This document shows, one piece after another, positions 34,385 through 45,365 of a stretch of DNA of 64,000 nt. Each line of letters begins with the position of its first letter. The stretch's first letter is position 1. The DNA is taken from contig OY757904.1 of NCBI GenBank assembly GCA_963585895.1, positions 71,825,952 to 71,889,951 on the forward strand, read 5' to 3'. Source of the DNA: Sepioteuthis lessoniana (taxonomy: Eukaryota > Mollusca > Cephalopoda > Myopsida > Loliginidae). Position numbers and translations under genes: made by a program. The notes below the pieces were generated by a model. It was given only the letters and a program-made list of their open reading frames with translations, did no database searches and had not been told where the DNA came from.

Positions 34385-34700
34385 CTGGTTAGCATCTAGT
34401 CTAAGGCCCCCTGTGGAGGGCATACCCAAAATGAGGGCTCGTAAACTTTCGTCCTCTTATATCTAAGTGGCTTTACATCATACCTCTCGCTTGGTGTCGG
34501 CGGGAGAGACATCCGCTTCTACCGTTTAAACACATGCGCTCAAGAATTTTTAGGATATCCAGTTTTCCGTAGTCATTCTCAACTAACCCAGTCATTCACC
34601 CCAGACCGGCTGACCAAAATATGCTTTACCCTAAGTCATTCAGGGATCAACTACCAGTTCCAATAGACTATATTTCTCTCTTTTTTCTTGTTATTTGTTT
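34385..34700 (+). repeat. Dispersed repeat C, copy 2
   Basis: TCTAAGGCCCCCTGTGGAGG, an AAATGAGGGCTCGTAAACTT block, TATCTAAGTGGCTTT and GGTGTCGGCGGGAGAGAC correspond to 15660-15780. AGTCATTCACCCCAGACCGG and a CTGACCAAAATATGCTT block correspond to 16880-16925. This copy is uninterrupted. Function unknown; an LTR or non-coding element end is possible. Confidence 0.65.
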
Positions 34701-34989
34701 TTCATCTCTTTCCATTTCCTTAGAAATTAACCTTTCGTTTTCTTTATAACTGACCATATCATGTTACACCCCGAGGGCAATTTGCCGGATTTGCCTCTAT
34801 AGTTGGGAACATTGCCTCGTAATCCAGAGTTTTTGGTCAATCCGGATTTGCCTGATCTCCAACATTCTTCCAACCCAAGAGAAAATTCTTGAACCATCAA
34901 GCAAATGTACTAGGGTCAATTGCACCTTCAACGGTCGCAAAATAAATGTTCTTGGTAACTTTCTCGTGGTTATGGCCCAGTTCGAACTG
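34701..34989 (+). other. Possible LTR-like stretch
   Basis: TGTTACACCCCGAGGGCAAT near 34763 and paired phrases GCCGGATTTGCC / TCCGGATTTGCC suggest an old LTR or MITE. Borders are not visible. Confidence 0.3.
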
Positions 34990-35635
34990 TTGTCGAATTG
35001 GACTATGTTGCACGTTCAAATGTTCAGCTTTCAAATTAGACGATTTTGCACGTTCAAATGTTCAACTTTCAAATTAGACTATTTTGCGCGTTCAAATGTT
35101 CAACTTCAAATTCGACTATTTGGCACGTTCAACTTTCAATTTGAAAGTTAAACGTGAAAAATAGTCTGAAAATATGAACATACAAAATAGTCTAATTTAG
35201 CCTATTTTGTATGTTCATATTTTCAGCTTTCAAATAAGACCATTTTGCACGTTCATATGTTCAGCTTTCAAATTAAACTATTTTTCACGTTCAAATGTTA
35301 AACTTTCAAATTAGACTATTTTGCACGTTCAAATGTTCAAATTAGACTATTTTGTATATTCATATTTTCAGCTTTCAAATAAAACCATTTTGCACGTTCA
35401 AATGTTCAGCTTTCAAATTAAACGATTTTGCACATTCAAATGCTCAGCTTTCAAATTAGACTATTTTGCACGTTCAAATGTTCAACTTTCAAATTAGACT
35501 ATTCTGTATGTTCATATTTTCAGCTTTCAAATAAGGCCATTTTGCACGTCCAAATGTTCATCTTTCAAATTAAACTATTTTGCACGTTCAAATGTTCATC
35601 TTTCAAATTAGACTATTTTTCACGTTAAGCATTCA
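34990..35635. repeat. 38-bp minisatellite with an inverted block
   Basis: Unit TTTCAAATTAGACTATTTTG + CACGTTCAAATGTTCAGC (38 bp) is repeated about 15 times with variants (TTAAAC, AAGACC; TGTATGTTCATATTTTC). At about 35140-35198 one or two units stand in reverse orientation, then the forward array resumes. Three units equal 114 bases, so frames remain open and give repetitive Phe/Cys-rich peptides; I regard these as artefacts. Confidence 0.93.
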
Positions 35636-36457
35636 AATCACACATGGAGTAAGGGGATTCACAACGAGTCACCACACTAACTACTACGATGCTACCAACC
35701 ACAGCGAGTACCTTTCAACTTTTGAACAATTGTCAATCATTTCACATACGCATCGATAACTAGCATATAAGCAAAATATTTGACTAACCCTAAAAAAATA
35801 AAATATTTAAAATCAAATACACATTTCAGATTTCCCTAACACCATGTAAAAGTAAGCGGTAGTAACTAAGTTACTTTTACAGTAACCATGTCATTTTCCT
35901 GAAAAGGACATCGTTTCTTTAAGCCTGTTTACAGTTAGCGTTGGTGAATTAAAACTTTTCGTTGGCAATCACGAATTTATTGAAAGACAGAGTAGAAGTG
36001 ATACTTTGAAGAGGTCAGGTTAATAGAAAACAGAAAGTTTTCTGCAGATGATACCAGGCCTTTATTTCTTGGCTTCTTTTCTTTTTAATCTATGCGATGC
36101 GTTGATGAATTCATGATCGCGAAAGGAAGCCACTGATGTCCATTACCCAAGCAATAAAAACCAATAGAAATTTCTCCAATGAGAGAATAATGAGCGAGAA
36201 GCCTTTAAAAGAAAGTCTTTTGAGATAAACGAGCAGAAAAAAATAGGAGTTTAAAAATGTAAAAACGTGCCCGTCGAAGAATTATTTAATAGAATGCTTT
36301 AGATTATTTTATCGCGACTGACAAGCCTGTTCAGAAAAGAAGAGAAACGTATTAAAGGTGCCGTCAATATAAAAACCAAAAAAATAATTAAAGCAAGCAA
36401 TACACTGATTCTGCTATTTTATTAGTGGCAGAAATATAATTGCAACTCATCGATATT

Positions 36458-36461
<4 letters not shown>
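35636..36461. other. No gene seen
   Basis: No repeat family or coding signature recognised. Confidence 0.45.
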
Positions 36462-36542
<81 letters not shown>

Positions 36543-36578
36543 CCGTATGTCTGGGTGTGTGTGTGTGTGTGTGTGTGA
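36462..36578. repeat. Compound (TA)n-(TG)n microsatellite
   Basis: About 18 TA units, about 21 TG units, a short interruption, then about 11 more TG units. Confidence 0.95.
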
Positions 36579-37371
36579 TTATTTTCAATTCTTCAATATA
36601 TTTATGTTCAATAGAATAATAGACGATCAGTGAACCCTCAGTCTCCTTTCTAAACAGTTTTCTATAATGATATCGATATTTCTATTTAGTTTGGAGACCA
36701 GGATTTGAATAAGCATAGTTCTCACGGTTATACGGATAATTTTGATGATTAAAAATTGACGTACTGTGGAAAGGGTGACACTGCAAAAGAACTTTCCGTC
36801 TCAAATAAAAAAGAAAAATACCTTATTCTCTTTGATAATTTTAGTGTATCGCTTAGCTAAAATATATAGCAATAATGTGCTTTTTTGGCTATTTTACGGT
36901 AATAGAATCATATGCAAAGACAATGATAATTCTAGAAATGTTGAGGTTTATGTTCCTCCTGTCATAAAAAGGCGAGGCAGAGGGAAAGTGTTCTAGAAGA
37001 GAAGGACAGCAAGCTTTGAAAATCAGTATTCTTTATTTGCACCTGAACAATGAGAAATAAGGTGCATAGCATTGTCACCAATGACTGCAACGTCAGTGGC
37101 TGCTAATCGTCGGATGGGGAGAGAAAAACATAAGTAATCTAAGATTTAGGACCTCGCTGCGTTATTCTTGCCGTTTACTTTCTGAGGTCGTTGAAGCAAT
37201 ATCAAATAAGTACCAGACACACTGTGCAGATTGGCTTCTTTGTTCTTTCAGGATATCTCACCTTTCATACCTCATTTGTCTTTCGTCGTCATTTCAGATG
37301 AATATTTTTTCTCCTCGAACTTTAGTCACCAAAAAAGAAGCAATATAATTCTAAGGTAAAAAGACAATGGG
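36579..37371. other. No gene seen
   Basis: The 76-codon plus frame 36766-36996 has no recognisable domain. No repeat match. Confidence 0.45.
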
Positions 37372-40300
37372 TTGATCATCATCAACCCCTGTAGAACTAA
37401 GCTAAATTCAGTAATTACTAATTACGTCAGCAACATTCAGACGAGTCCTAAAGAAGAAAGTCTTTCAAACTATTACTATTTTTTAGTCTACTTCATTCAT
37501 ACTGACACACATAATTTATGCCACACTAAACCGTTCTTAGTAAAGATGCATCTAAACTCAAAGAAAACGTTTAAGCATACAAAAAATACGAACAGAAGAT
37601 AAATATCAAAGGTTGAAAACAAATGACTATACAAATCCATTTAAAAAATAGATACTTAGGTTGTTTTTAGTGGAAACGCTATCATAGGATTATCACAGTG
37701 AAATTCAGAGAAACAATGAAGTGAATTAGTTTTATCTTTTACTTAATAGCTTTATCAACATTTAGTGATGTTCTTATGCTAAACACGTTCAGGTATAAAT
37801 TTGTCTCAGGTGTGAAATCGATTTTCAATCACATACGCCTTAAAAGGTGTTGCTCTTTGATTGCTTTCTTTTATTATAGATTGATACGGAGATCAGTGAA
37901 ATATCTATCATTCATTTGTTTTTCCTTTAGAAGGTCGAGGAAAAAACTTTTTTTTATTTCTGAAGATATCTGAAGATTGAAAACTTTTATCACGTAGACA
38001 TTACTGATAATTTTTTTCACTTGTAATGACATCAAATTGTGGAGTCTCCATTCGAGGAATTGTTTTTTTCCAAAATTGTGCAGTTGTATCCTCCAAGGAA
38101 AATATTTTTGTTAAAGAGATAACAGATTTATAAAATCTGTAGAATATAAAAAGAAACATCGCCAAATCTGAAAAGTGTATTCGTAGATAATGATAATGTA
38201 TGACATATCAAACTTTGTAGGTTATTCAATGCCAAGTCTATTTTTATACAAATGAACAGATATTATTCAAACAATTCAGTTCTGCGTAAGTACACGTTTT
38301 AAATGTCAAAAACATTACTATTTCAAGCTATTCAGTTTAGTCAAACAGTTCTGATTCAAAATATTAAATTTAGCATGAGTACGCAATTTACATGTCAAAA
38401 CAGTTCTATTTCCAGCAGTTCAGTTTCAAATGAGTACGCAGTTTAAATATCAATACAGTTCTATTTTAAGTAATTCTGTTTAGCATAAGCACACAGTTTA
38501 GTCCGGGTGCTACCACCCCGTACCAGCGTGGAGCTAGAAGTGATGACAAGGAAGGGGTGCTCCGTATTCGCCAGAGCTCCAGCATTACTAGACCTTCACC
38601 ATCACATTGTTTAGTTCCATACCCAAAACACTCGCTTGGGTGGGGGTCTTAATCCTCTGCAGGCCCAGTCGACTTGGCAAAATATTTGTTGTGATATCTG
38701 CCACATGTTTTTTGGAGTATACCTCTAAAACAGTGTGTGTTCTGCAATAAAATCATGAAAGTATATCTTGCCAAAAATAAAAATATATATGAAGGTATGT
38801 ACATAGACATGTTTTATTACGCTGACAAATAAACACTTCTTGTTAGCCAGTTAAAGAGACTTACTCCCCTTTAAATATTCATAATGCCCACAAGATTCCA
38901 TCCCAAAATTGCACTGACGAAAACATATTTTCGCCGAATATTTTTTCTCTATTTTGGTAATCGTTACGTATTCAAAATTGAAACTTTTCTGTTAAAAAAT
39001 GCCAGTCTCTTATATGGTGTGAATAATTTTGAAATTATCAATTTCAAAAATTCTTCTAAAAAATTAACATGAACACGTTTTCTTTTTTAATATGCTAAAG
39101 ATATTGAATCTAGTTAACACTAAGAAAAAATACAACTTTTATCACGTACGTGAACAAATTGATGGTTTACTTTCAATTTGGTATATTGCTCCGGATCAAT
39201 TCATTTCAACAAAGGTTGTAAGATTTAGTAAATCTTCTTAGACTTAGCCCATAGGAAAAAAAGTTGTATTCGTCTTTCTTCCGACTGCTGGCCCTATTGA
39301 TATCTCATCTATTCGTTCGCCTGTAATATTTACTTAGAATTCTACGGTGACAAGAACAGCTATGAGACACATCAAATATTTTTGTTGGTAACCTACAATG
39401 TATTCTATTTAATGCCTCACTTTTATTCCAAAATAATATGTATGTATGTATGTATGTCCTATTGTCCTATTTGTATTAGAGGCCTCTTTATAAAAAAAAA
39501 AGGGTTAATAACTCTTTTAATCGAATGACAAGAAGTATTTACTTTCAACTTAGAAAAAAATCAGTACATTTCTTTGAATATTTATCAATATTTTAATTTT
39601 GTTTTTGGCTAGAAATACTTTCATCTTTTTAGTGGAGATCAAAATCTGATAAGTGAACGAGCTAGTATCGTTTATCCTTTTGAAAGGGAAATATTTTTTT
39701 TTCTTTTTTTGACAGAAATTTGATTTGTTTCTTTGTTGTCAAAAATGTTTGGACAAGATATCTAATTAATTTTTTTTTTTTAAATATAGGCTCTTGATAT
39801 TTCCATAAAAAAATATTTATTGTTCCCACTTTATTATCTAGGAATACACATTTCAGATTTGGAGATTCTTCTTTTTATATTCTACTGGCTCAATTAATAT
39901 ATTTTATTTTCCACAAAAATGTTTTCTTGAACGGAGACTCGACAATTTGATGTCATTACAAGAGAAAAAAATTGGTAGCAATGTATATTCGATAAAAGTT
40001 TGCAATCTTAAGACTTCTTTAGAAAATTGATTGAAAGTGATCTTCTCATCCTTCTACTAGAGAAAGAAATGACGGATGGATATTTCACTGATCTCCGTAT
40101 CTCAGTAAAAGAAAGCAATGAAAGAGCAACACTTTTCAAGGTGTATGTGTTTGAAAATCGATTTCACACCTGAGAAAAATTTAGACCAAACGTATTTAGG
40201 ATAAGAGCATCACTAAACGTAGATAAAGCAGTGTTAACTGAAAAATAAACTATTTACATCATTGTTTGTTTGTTTTTTTAAAATTTCATTGCAATAATCC

Positions 40301-40584
40301 TATGATAGCGTTTCCACTTCGAAACAACATAAGAATGTTATAAACCTTTATGTGTCTTCTGCTCGCATTTTTAAAAATATATTAACTTATAATTAGGTTA
40401 GGTTTATTTTTACGTAGATCCATTTAATGTGGCACAAATAACGGGTGTCAGTATAAATGAATTTGACTACAAAAAATAGCTATAGTTTGAAAGGCTTCCT
40501 TCCTAAGGACTCATATGAAGATTGATGATGCAATTAGTAATTACATAATTTAACTCAGTGCGAAACAGGTTGATGGTGATCAAA
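37372..40584. repeat. 3.2-kb imperfect inverted repeat
   Basis: Outer ends TTGATCATCATCAACC (37372) and GGTTGATGGTGATCAA (40569-40584) are inverted copies. Matching inward pairs: 37405-37480 with 40475-40560; 37660-37700 with 40290-40325; 37755-37900 with 40085-40225; 37985-38065 with 39940-40000; 38135-38190 with 39835-39880; 38755-38795 with 39600-39635; 38830-38875 with 39500-39550; 39120-39145 with 39250-39275. Arms are about 70-85% similar by eye with indels. Centre near 39200. No transposase domain is visible inside. Confidence 0.85.
38200..38690 (-). repeat. R1 copy inserted in the left arm of the inverted repeat
   Basis: GACATATCAAACTTTGTAGG, minisatellite units (TCTATTTCCAGCAGTTCAGT), then head GGTGCTACCACCCC and a CTTCACCATCACATTGTTTAG block. 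The right arm of the inverted repeat has no R1 at the matching place, so R1 came in after the inverted duplication. Confidence 0.82.
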
Positions 40585-40849
40585 TCATTAGTTAGTATTT
40601 TAAATTTCTAATACACATTACATTCAATATTTGCTTATAAAATAAGCCACTCGAATAACTAGAATGAAGTACAACGAGGAAAAATTAAAATTGTTAATTA
40701 CAGAATACAGTTGATATCGGCAAGAATGCTTACACGAATCCTAGAGTGATAAGGAAACTTCCTGGTGCTTCAATTCAATGAAACTTCCGGTACTAGAAGA
40801 GTGAAAAACACACATGATTTTAAAAGATAATAGCACTGGTGTCCCCGGA

Positions 40850-41055
40850 ACAAACCGCAAATGCTTGGTAAATGAACTGGCAGACATAAAACTAAGAGAA
40901 CAAGTGGAGACCATCTAGACTAGAGAATTATTAAAGGCCAGAGCACTGATAAAAGTCCTGGATATATGAGACGGCTCGCTGTCACTGGAACGCCAGTGAA
41001 AGACCTTCACCTAATGTTGGTGTGAAAAATTCTCAAAGGAGAAAAATATTAATAA
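40850..41055 (+). mobile_element. RLE-type LINE 3' end fragment
   Basis: GAACTGGCAGACATAAAACT, GAACAAGTGGAGACCATCTA and a TGTGAAAAATTCTCAAAGGAG end correspond to the last 200 bp of the LINE at 33590-33770. It ends in AATATTAATAAACAAG. Confidence 0.75.
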
Positions 41056-41407
41056 ACAAGTAAAAATTGATGCTAATGAGACTTAAATTTAAGTCGAAAT
41101 TAAAAAAAATGTAGTCTATGTAATCAAATGCACTTAGTGTAAGGAAATATATTGGCTGTTAACAATAAAGTAGTTTTGCATATAATCACAATTAAATTAC
41201 CATAAAATAGAAAAAAAAAACTTCAGATACAAATATAAATCAACATTAAACAGAGCTTAGCCTACACTCACACACAAGCAAGTATATATCCACCGATTAG
41301 ATTATAAGTACTTCTGGGTGTGTAATCAAGTGCATTCTCCCACACAATAAACCCTGCTCATGAGTAAATAATGTGTATGTTTACATTAATGTACATGCAT
41401 GTTCACT

Positions 41408-41463
41408 CAGAGAGAGCGAGAAAGCGAGAGAGAGAGAGAGAGAAAGAGAGAAAGAGGGAGAGG
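41408..41463. repeat. (GA)n microsatellite
   Basis: Imperfect GAGA array of about 55 bp. Confidence 0.9.
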
Positions 41464-41509
41464 GACATCTAGAGTCACAAAGAAACCACGTACAAATTTT
41501 GAAATACAA

Positions 41510-41935
41510 ACAAATTACGTAATTTCGCCCAGACGCCTAGATTTAATAATATAATATAATTTAATAATAGTCAATAAAAAAAGGGAACTTGTCAAATCGT
41601 GTACACTGCTGTTGTGGCAGACCTCAAAGAAAAATTGAAAGAAAGCGAAAAGAAGGATAAACACGTAGACCTTGCAAGGGAATTGAAAAACTGTCGAACA
41701 TAAAAGGTCACGGCGACACCATTGTAATTCTTACTCTTGGTACAGTCACCAAAGGATGAAGACAGGGACTGGACGAATGGAGACTATTGAAACCGCAGCG
41801 ACCGGAATACTGAGGAGAATCCTTGAGACTTGAGGAGATTGCAGTCACTCAAACTCCAGTTAAAAACCATCGACTAACCCTAAGGTAAAAAGTCTGAAAG
41901 GAAAAAAAATATAATAAACAAGTAAAAATATCGTA
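41510..41935 (+). mobile_element. RLE-type LINE 3' fragment, diverged
   Basis: TTTCGCCCAGACGCCTAGAT corresponds to the RRPD block, CTTGCAAGGGAATTGAAAAA to the LARELKK block and GAATACTGAGGAGAATCCTT to the RILRRIL block. It ends TAAAAAGTCTGAAAGG plus an A-rich tail and AATAAACAAGTAAAAAT. Confidence 0.75.
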
Positions 41936-41939
41936 CCAT

Positions 41940-42120
41940 CGGATTTATTTTCTATACCAGCGGACCAGAGAAGTAAAAAGAAAGAGCGCAAAAATTGACA
42001 TAAATAATCTGACCTTGTAAAAGAACTTTAAAAAACCCACAAAATCTATGGAACACAAAGGTGCCCGTAACACTAATTGTATATGGTGGACTTAGAATCG
42101 TCCCTAGTGGGACATCACTT
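41940..42120 (+). mobile_element. RLE-type LINE fragment, very diverged
   Basis: GACCTTGTAAAAGAACTTTA and a CTATGGAACACAAAGGTGCCC block resemble the LARELKK to MKVTI stretch. Short and weak, but placed straight after another copy. Confidence 0.45.
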
Positions 42121-42254
42121 CATTTTATTTGGATGCAAATAAAATCTTTCTAAGATCTTTTTACGCCGAGTTCAGAGTGTTATATTCACATTGAGTTTAT
42201 GGAAACTCTTTCTTTGTGATATGAAAAATATATACAATCATCTGTGTTAAAACT

Positions 42255-42530
42255 GTACATATTCATGGAGGGGTTCGTGCTGCTATGGGTAACGTCGTAG
42301 GAAACGACATGACCGACCCGAGTTGAAATCCCAGACGACAATATATGCATTTTACATCGCACTAAGAATCCAACTATTTTCAAACTAGCCTTGTGTAAAA
42401 AAAAAAGAAGAAAAGACTAGTCCCTTTAACCTCGGTATGTTGACCTGTCTTGGCAAGGAAAAAATATGAATTAAAACCAGTTGAACTCTGCTTAAGAAAA
42501 GGACGTTTGACATCCTATGCGTCCAGAGGA

Positions 42531-42587
<57 letters not shown>

Positions 42588-43400
42588 TCAGAGACAGAGA
42601 GATGTGTGATGTAATGTTAATCGTCCTAAGAAATCGAAACGAGAACCCGATTTCAAAACCTCAAAGAAGCTGTTTGCATTTCACATTACGTTATAACCTT
42701 TGGGAAATGTATGAATTGAATTATTCTTCCTTCAGCTATGGGTAAATAGTAGGGCAGATTGGAAAGTTTGAAACACGGTATGGCTTCTGGTCTAAGAGAA
42801 GAAAAACTCATAGTTCAAATCCATTAAACTCAGCTTAAAAATTGACCTTCTGTCGCTTCCTGGCTGTGAGGTGTAATTTAAGGATATATATATATGTGAG
42901 GCTTGTGATGTACCGTTTATCATTGTAGGAAATGGACATGGTAACACAAGGTCAGATTTGGAATGAGGTAACATACATTTCCAATAGTGCTCATATCATT
43001 GGAAATAGTATGAATCCAACTAATCTCCCAATAGCTATGAGGTAATCTTTGGTTTAGGAGAAAGAAAAACTTTAAATTCAGAACCGTTAAATTCCATTTA
43101 AAATGACTTTGTGTTGCTTATACGGAGAGGGTGGTTAATTACTTAATTTGGAATAGAATCGGCCAAGAAATTTCAAATTCGAGACATATCTGTTTATGTC
43201 TATCACCACACCGATGCCCTTCAGAAAGGCATGAATCATTTATTCCCCCAGTTTTAGATAAATATTTGGGTAATCTAACTTCTTTAAATTTGGTTAGGCA
43301 ACCAGTCTATGAGAAGGAAAACTCTGAATTTAATCCAGCTGTATTCAACTAAAAAATATTCTCCTTTTGCATCCTACCTACATTGCTCCCTCTCTGCATA
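42255..43400 (+). mobile_element. Four tandem SINE-A copies
   Basis: Heads near 42262, 42605, 42896 and 43131, all in plus orientation. Copy 1 has GAGTTGAAATCCC as B box; copy 2 TGTAATGTTAATCGTCC and GATTTCAAAACC; copy 3 a GATGTACCGTTTATC head; copy 4 is the most diverged. Shared body: TTCAGCTATGGGTAAATAGT / CAATAGCTATGAGGTAATC, GGTCTAAGAGAAGAAAAA / GTTTAGGAGAAAGAAAAA, and an AAATCCATTAAACTC block. Spacing is about 343, 291 and 235 bp. A (TA)n tract (42533-42582) separates copies 1 and 2. Confidence 0.75.
42533..42582. repeat. (TA)n microsatellite
   Basis: About 24 TA units at the 3' end of SINE copy 1, possibly grown from its tail. Confidence 0.95.
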
Positions 43401-43494
43401 TGGCGAAGGAGCCGGGTCAGTGAACCATAAAAAATATATTTTGTTGGTTGTGTTTTACGGTATGTCAATACTCCTCGTTTCTGAATTCTAAACC

Positions 43495-43497
<3 letters not shown>

Positions 43498-43591
<94 letters not shown>
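43498..43591. repeat. Compound (TA)n-(TG)n microsatellite
   Basis: About 22 TA units then about 23 TG units. Confidence 0.95.
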
Positions 43592-43592
<1 letters not shown>

Positions 43593-44350
43593 GCAAATAA
43601 ATAGTTTTAGGTAATATTTTTAAACGAGCCAAAGTTTATTTGTTTGCACAGAGTAAGCTGATTCCAAGACTCGCAATGTCGTACTAATAAATTCAATTTA
43701 ACATCAGTCATGCGTTTTCACAAAGTTAAATATACAAGTCCATTACTGAACGTCGTTGATAAGTTTGTCCTTATTTAAACAGCAGTATCCATATTTCTGC
43801 ATATCTCACTTCGTTGTTTTCTGTGATTGAAATTAAGTGGCAGTACTGTTTTTCTTTTGTAGGTTGCTGCATTCAATATTTGTTCCAAGCAGCATCCTTG
43901 TATCGTGATATAGTTCCCATTCAGCTTTTTTCTCCAAGCGTTTTCTTTGAGTCCGAATGGTGAAACCATACTGACACTACTACAACTTTGGAGATTTCCT
44001 GTATTATTACAATTAATATCAGTTCATGCTTTGTAAATGTATATAGAGACATCGGTTTTAGTAAATGAGATATTGCTACCGAGACAGATGAACTAATCTT
44101 CTAATTACAAATGCTTGGACTTCGATGATAAGATAGCACCATCTTGATTAAAAAATGTAAACATTGAGACCGATGCCTCATGCTGCCTATTCCAGACGAT
44201 AGAACAAATATTGGCTTGTGTTGGTGGTTTTGTAAGAAGCGTTAGATCATCTATGTTGTCTGCTTCGATAACAGTTTCTGTGGGACATTATCTTATTCGT
44301 ATATTTATTGAGAAGCCACTTTCTTTCATTAGATCTTTAGATCTACTTAT
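43592..44350. other. No gene seen
   Basis: Minus frame 43969-43775 (64 codons, MVSPFGLKENAWRKKLNGN start, CCLEQILNAATYKRKTVLPL in the middle) has a protein-like composition but no domain that I recognise. Could be an old element or chance. Confidence 0.4.
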
Positions 44351-44358
44351 GTTCGTAT

Positions 44359-45357
44359 CAGGGGCGGAGACGGGACTAGTGCTACTCGTGCCCGGCACGA
44401 CCAATAACTCGGTCAATGTTATTCAAAATGGATTAAAAATCATCCATTAATTTCAAGCAAACATACTAAGTCTGATCTCAATTAAATTACGTATCTATTC
44501 AAGTTTCAATAACTAAGTAGCCGAAAGTTCATAAATATATCTGGGAATAATACAACGATGCTGTTTTGAACGGACGGTCTTTGTCCTGCCACCGTCAGAT
44601 TCATTGAACATCCCATAAAATCGGCTATAATGTTGAACACGCGCTATCCGTGCCCAGCACTAGACCCTTATAGTAACAGTAATGTTAGAGAAATCCGCTT
44701 TTGGCTGTAGCCAATAGCAAGAGCAACTCTAAACACTGTGCTCAAAAATATTAGCACGTTGTGACTGCTGACAGCTGTCTTGGGAAGAGGGAGAGGGACC
44801 GAGAGAGAGAGAGAGAGGGGGGATAGCATATTATAGCCGCCACCGACGTCATCATCATCGCTATGGTAAATTTTGGTTAAACGGCGTGTTTTAATTCGTT
44901 TTTTCACTAACAGATCTCTATTTCTTTAATGAATGTTGCATATATTACATTCTGCTACTAAAATTTGTTTATTTGAATACATTTTCAACAAATAATCTTT
45001 TTTTAAGCGAAATTGAAACTACTAGCTGTGTCTGTGTATATTGTCATCAGTTTCTTTATTCTAATAAACATATTTTTCTCGTCATAGTAATGAACATCTT
45101 CTCTTTTCTTCTATACTTTTGAAAGGAAAAAAATTATCTTATCTACTGTATTAACAAGACTACAAATTATATAGTATCTTGATTGTTTACAAAAAAACAC
45201 CATGCAAGGTACGTTTGTCAATCTGTGCTATACAATGGAGAATCACGCAATAGCAACTATGATGACTTACTTTGGGTCCACGGACCACGGGTTGGGAACT
45301 GAAGTTGACAAAGGTTGGTGGGGCTCGAGTAGCAAAAATAGGCTAGAGTCGCCACTG
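44359..45357. mobile_element. hAT-type non-autonomous DNA transposon
   Basis: Left end CAGGGGCGGAGACGGGACTA and right end GGCTAGAGTCGCCACTG form inverted ends of hAT type (CAG-x-GGCG-x). The flanks are GTTCGTAT (44351-44358) and GTTCGTAG (45358-45365), an 8-bp target duplication with one mismatch, as expected for hAT. The 999-bp interior shows no transposase; it contains a short (GA)n at 44797-44820. It would have been mobilised in trans. Confidence 0.85.
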
Positions 45358-45365
45358 GTTCGTAG

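Noticed and set aside
35428..35628. 66-codon repetitive Phe/Cys-rich frame
   Set aside because: Direct product of the 38-bp minisatellite; three units keep any frame open.
36766..36996. 76-codon plus frame
   Set aside because: No domain, no repeat relation and ordinary AT-rich composition; not enough to call a gene.
42533..43591. CRISPR-like regularly spaced repeats
   Set aside because: The repeated blocks are long, diverged SINEs with pol III boxes, not short identical repeats with unique spacers; the context is a eukaryotic genome.
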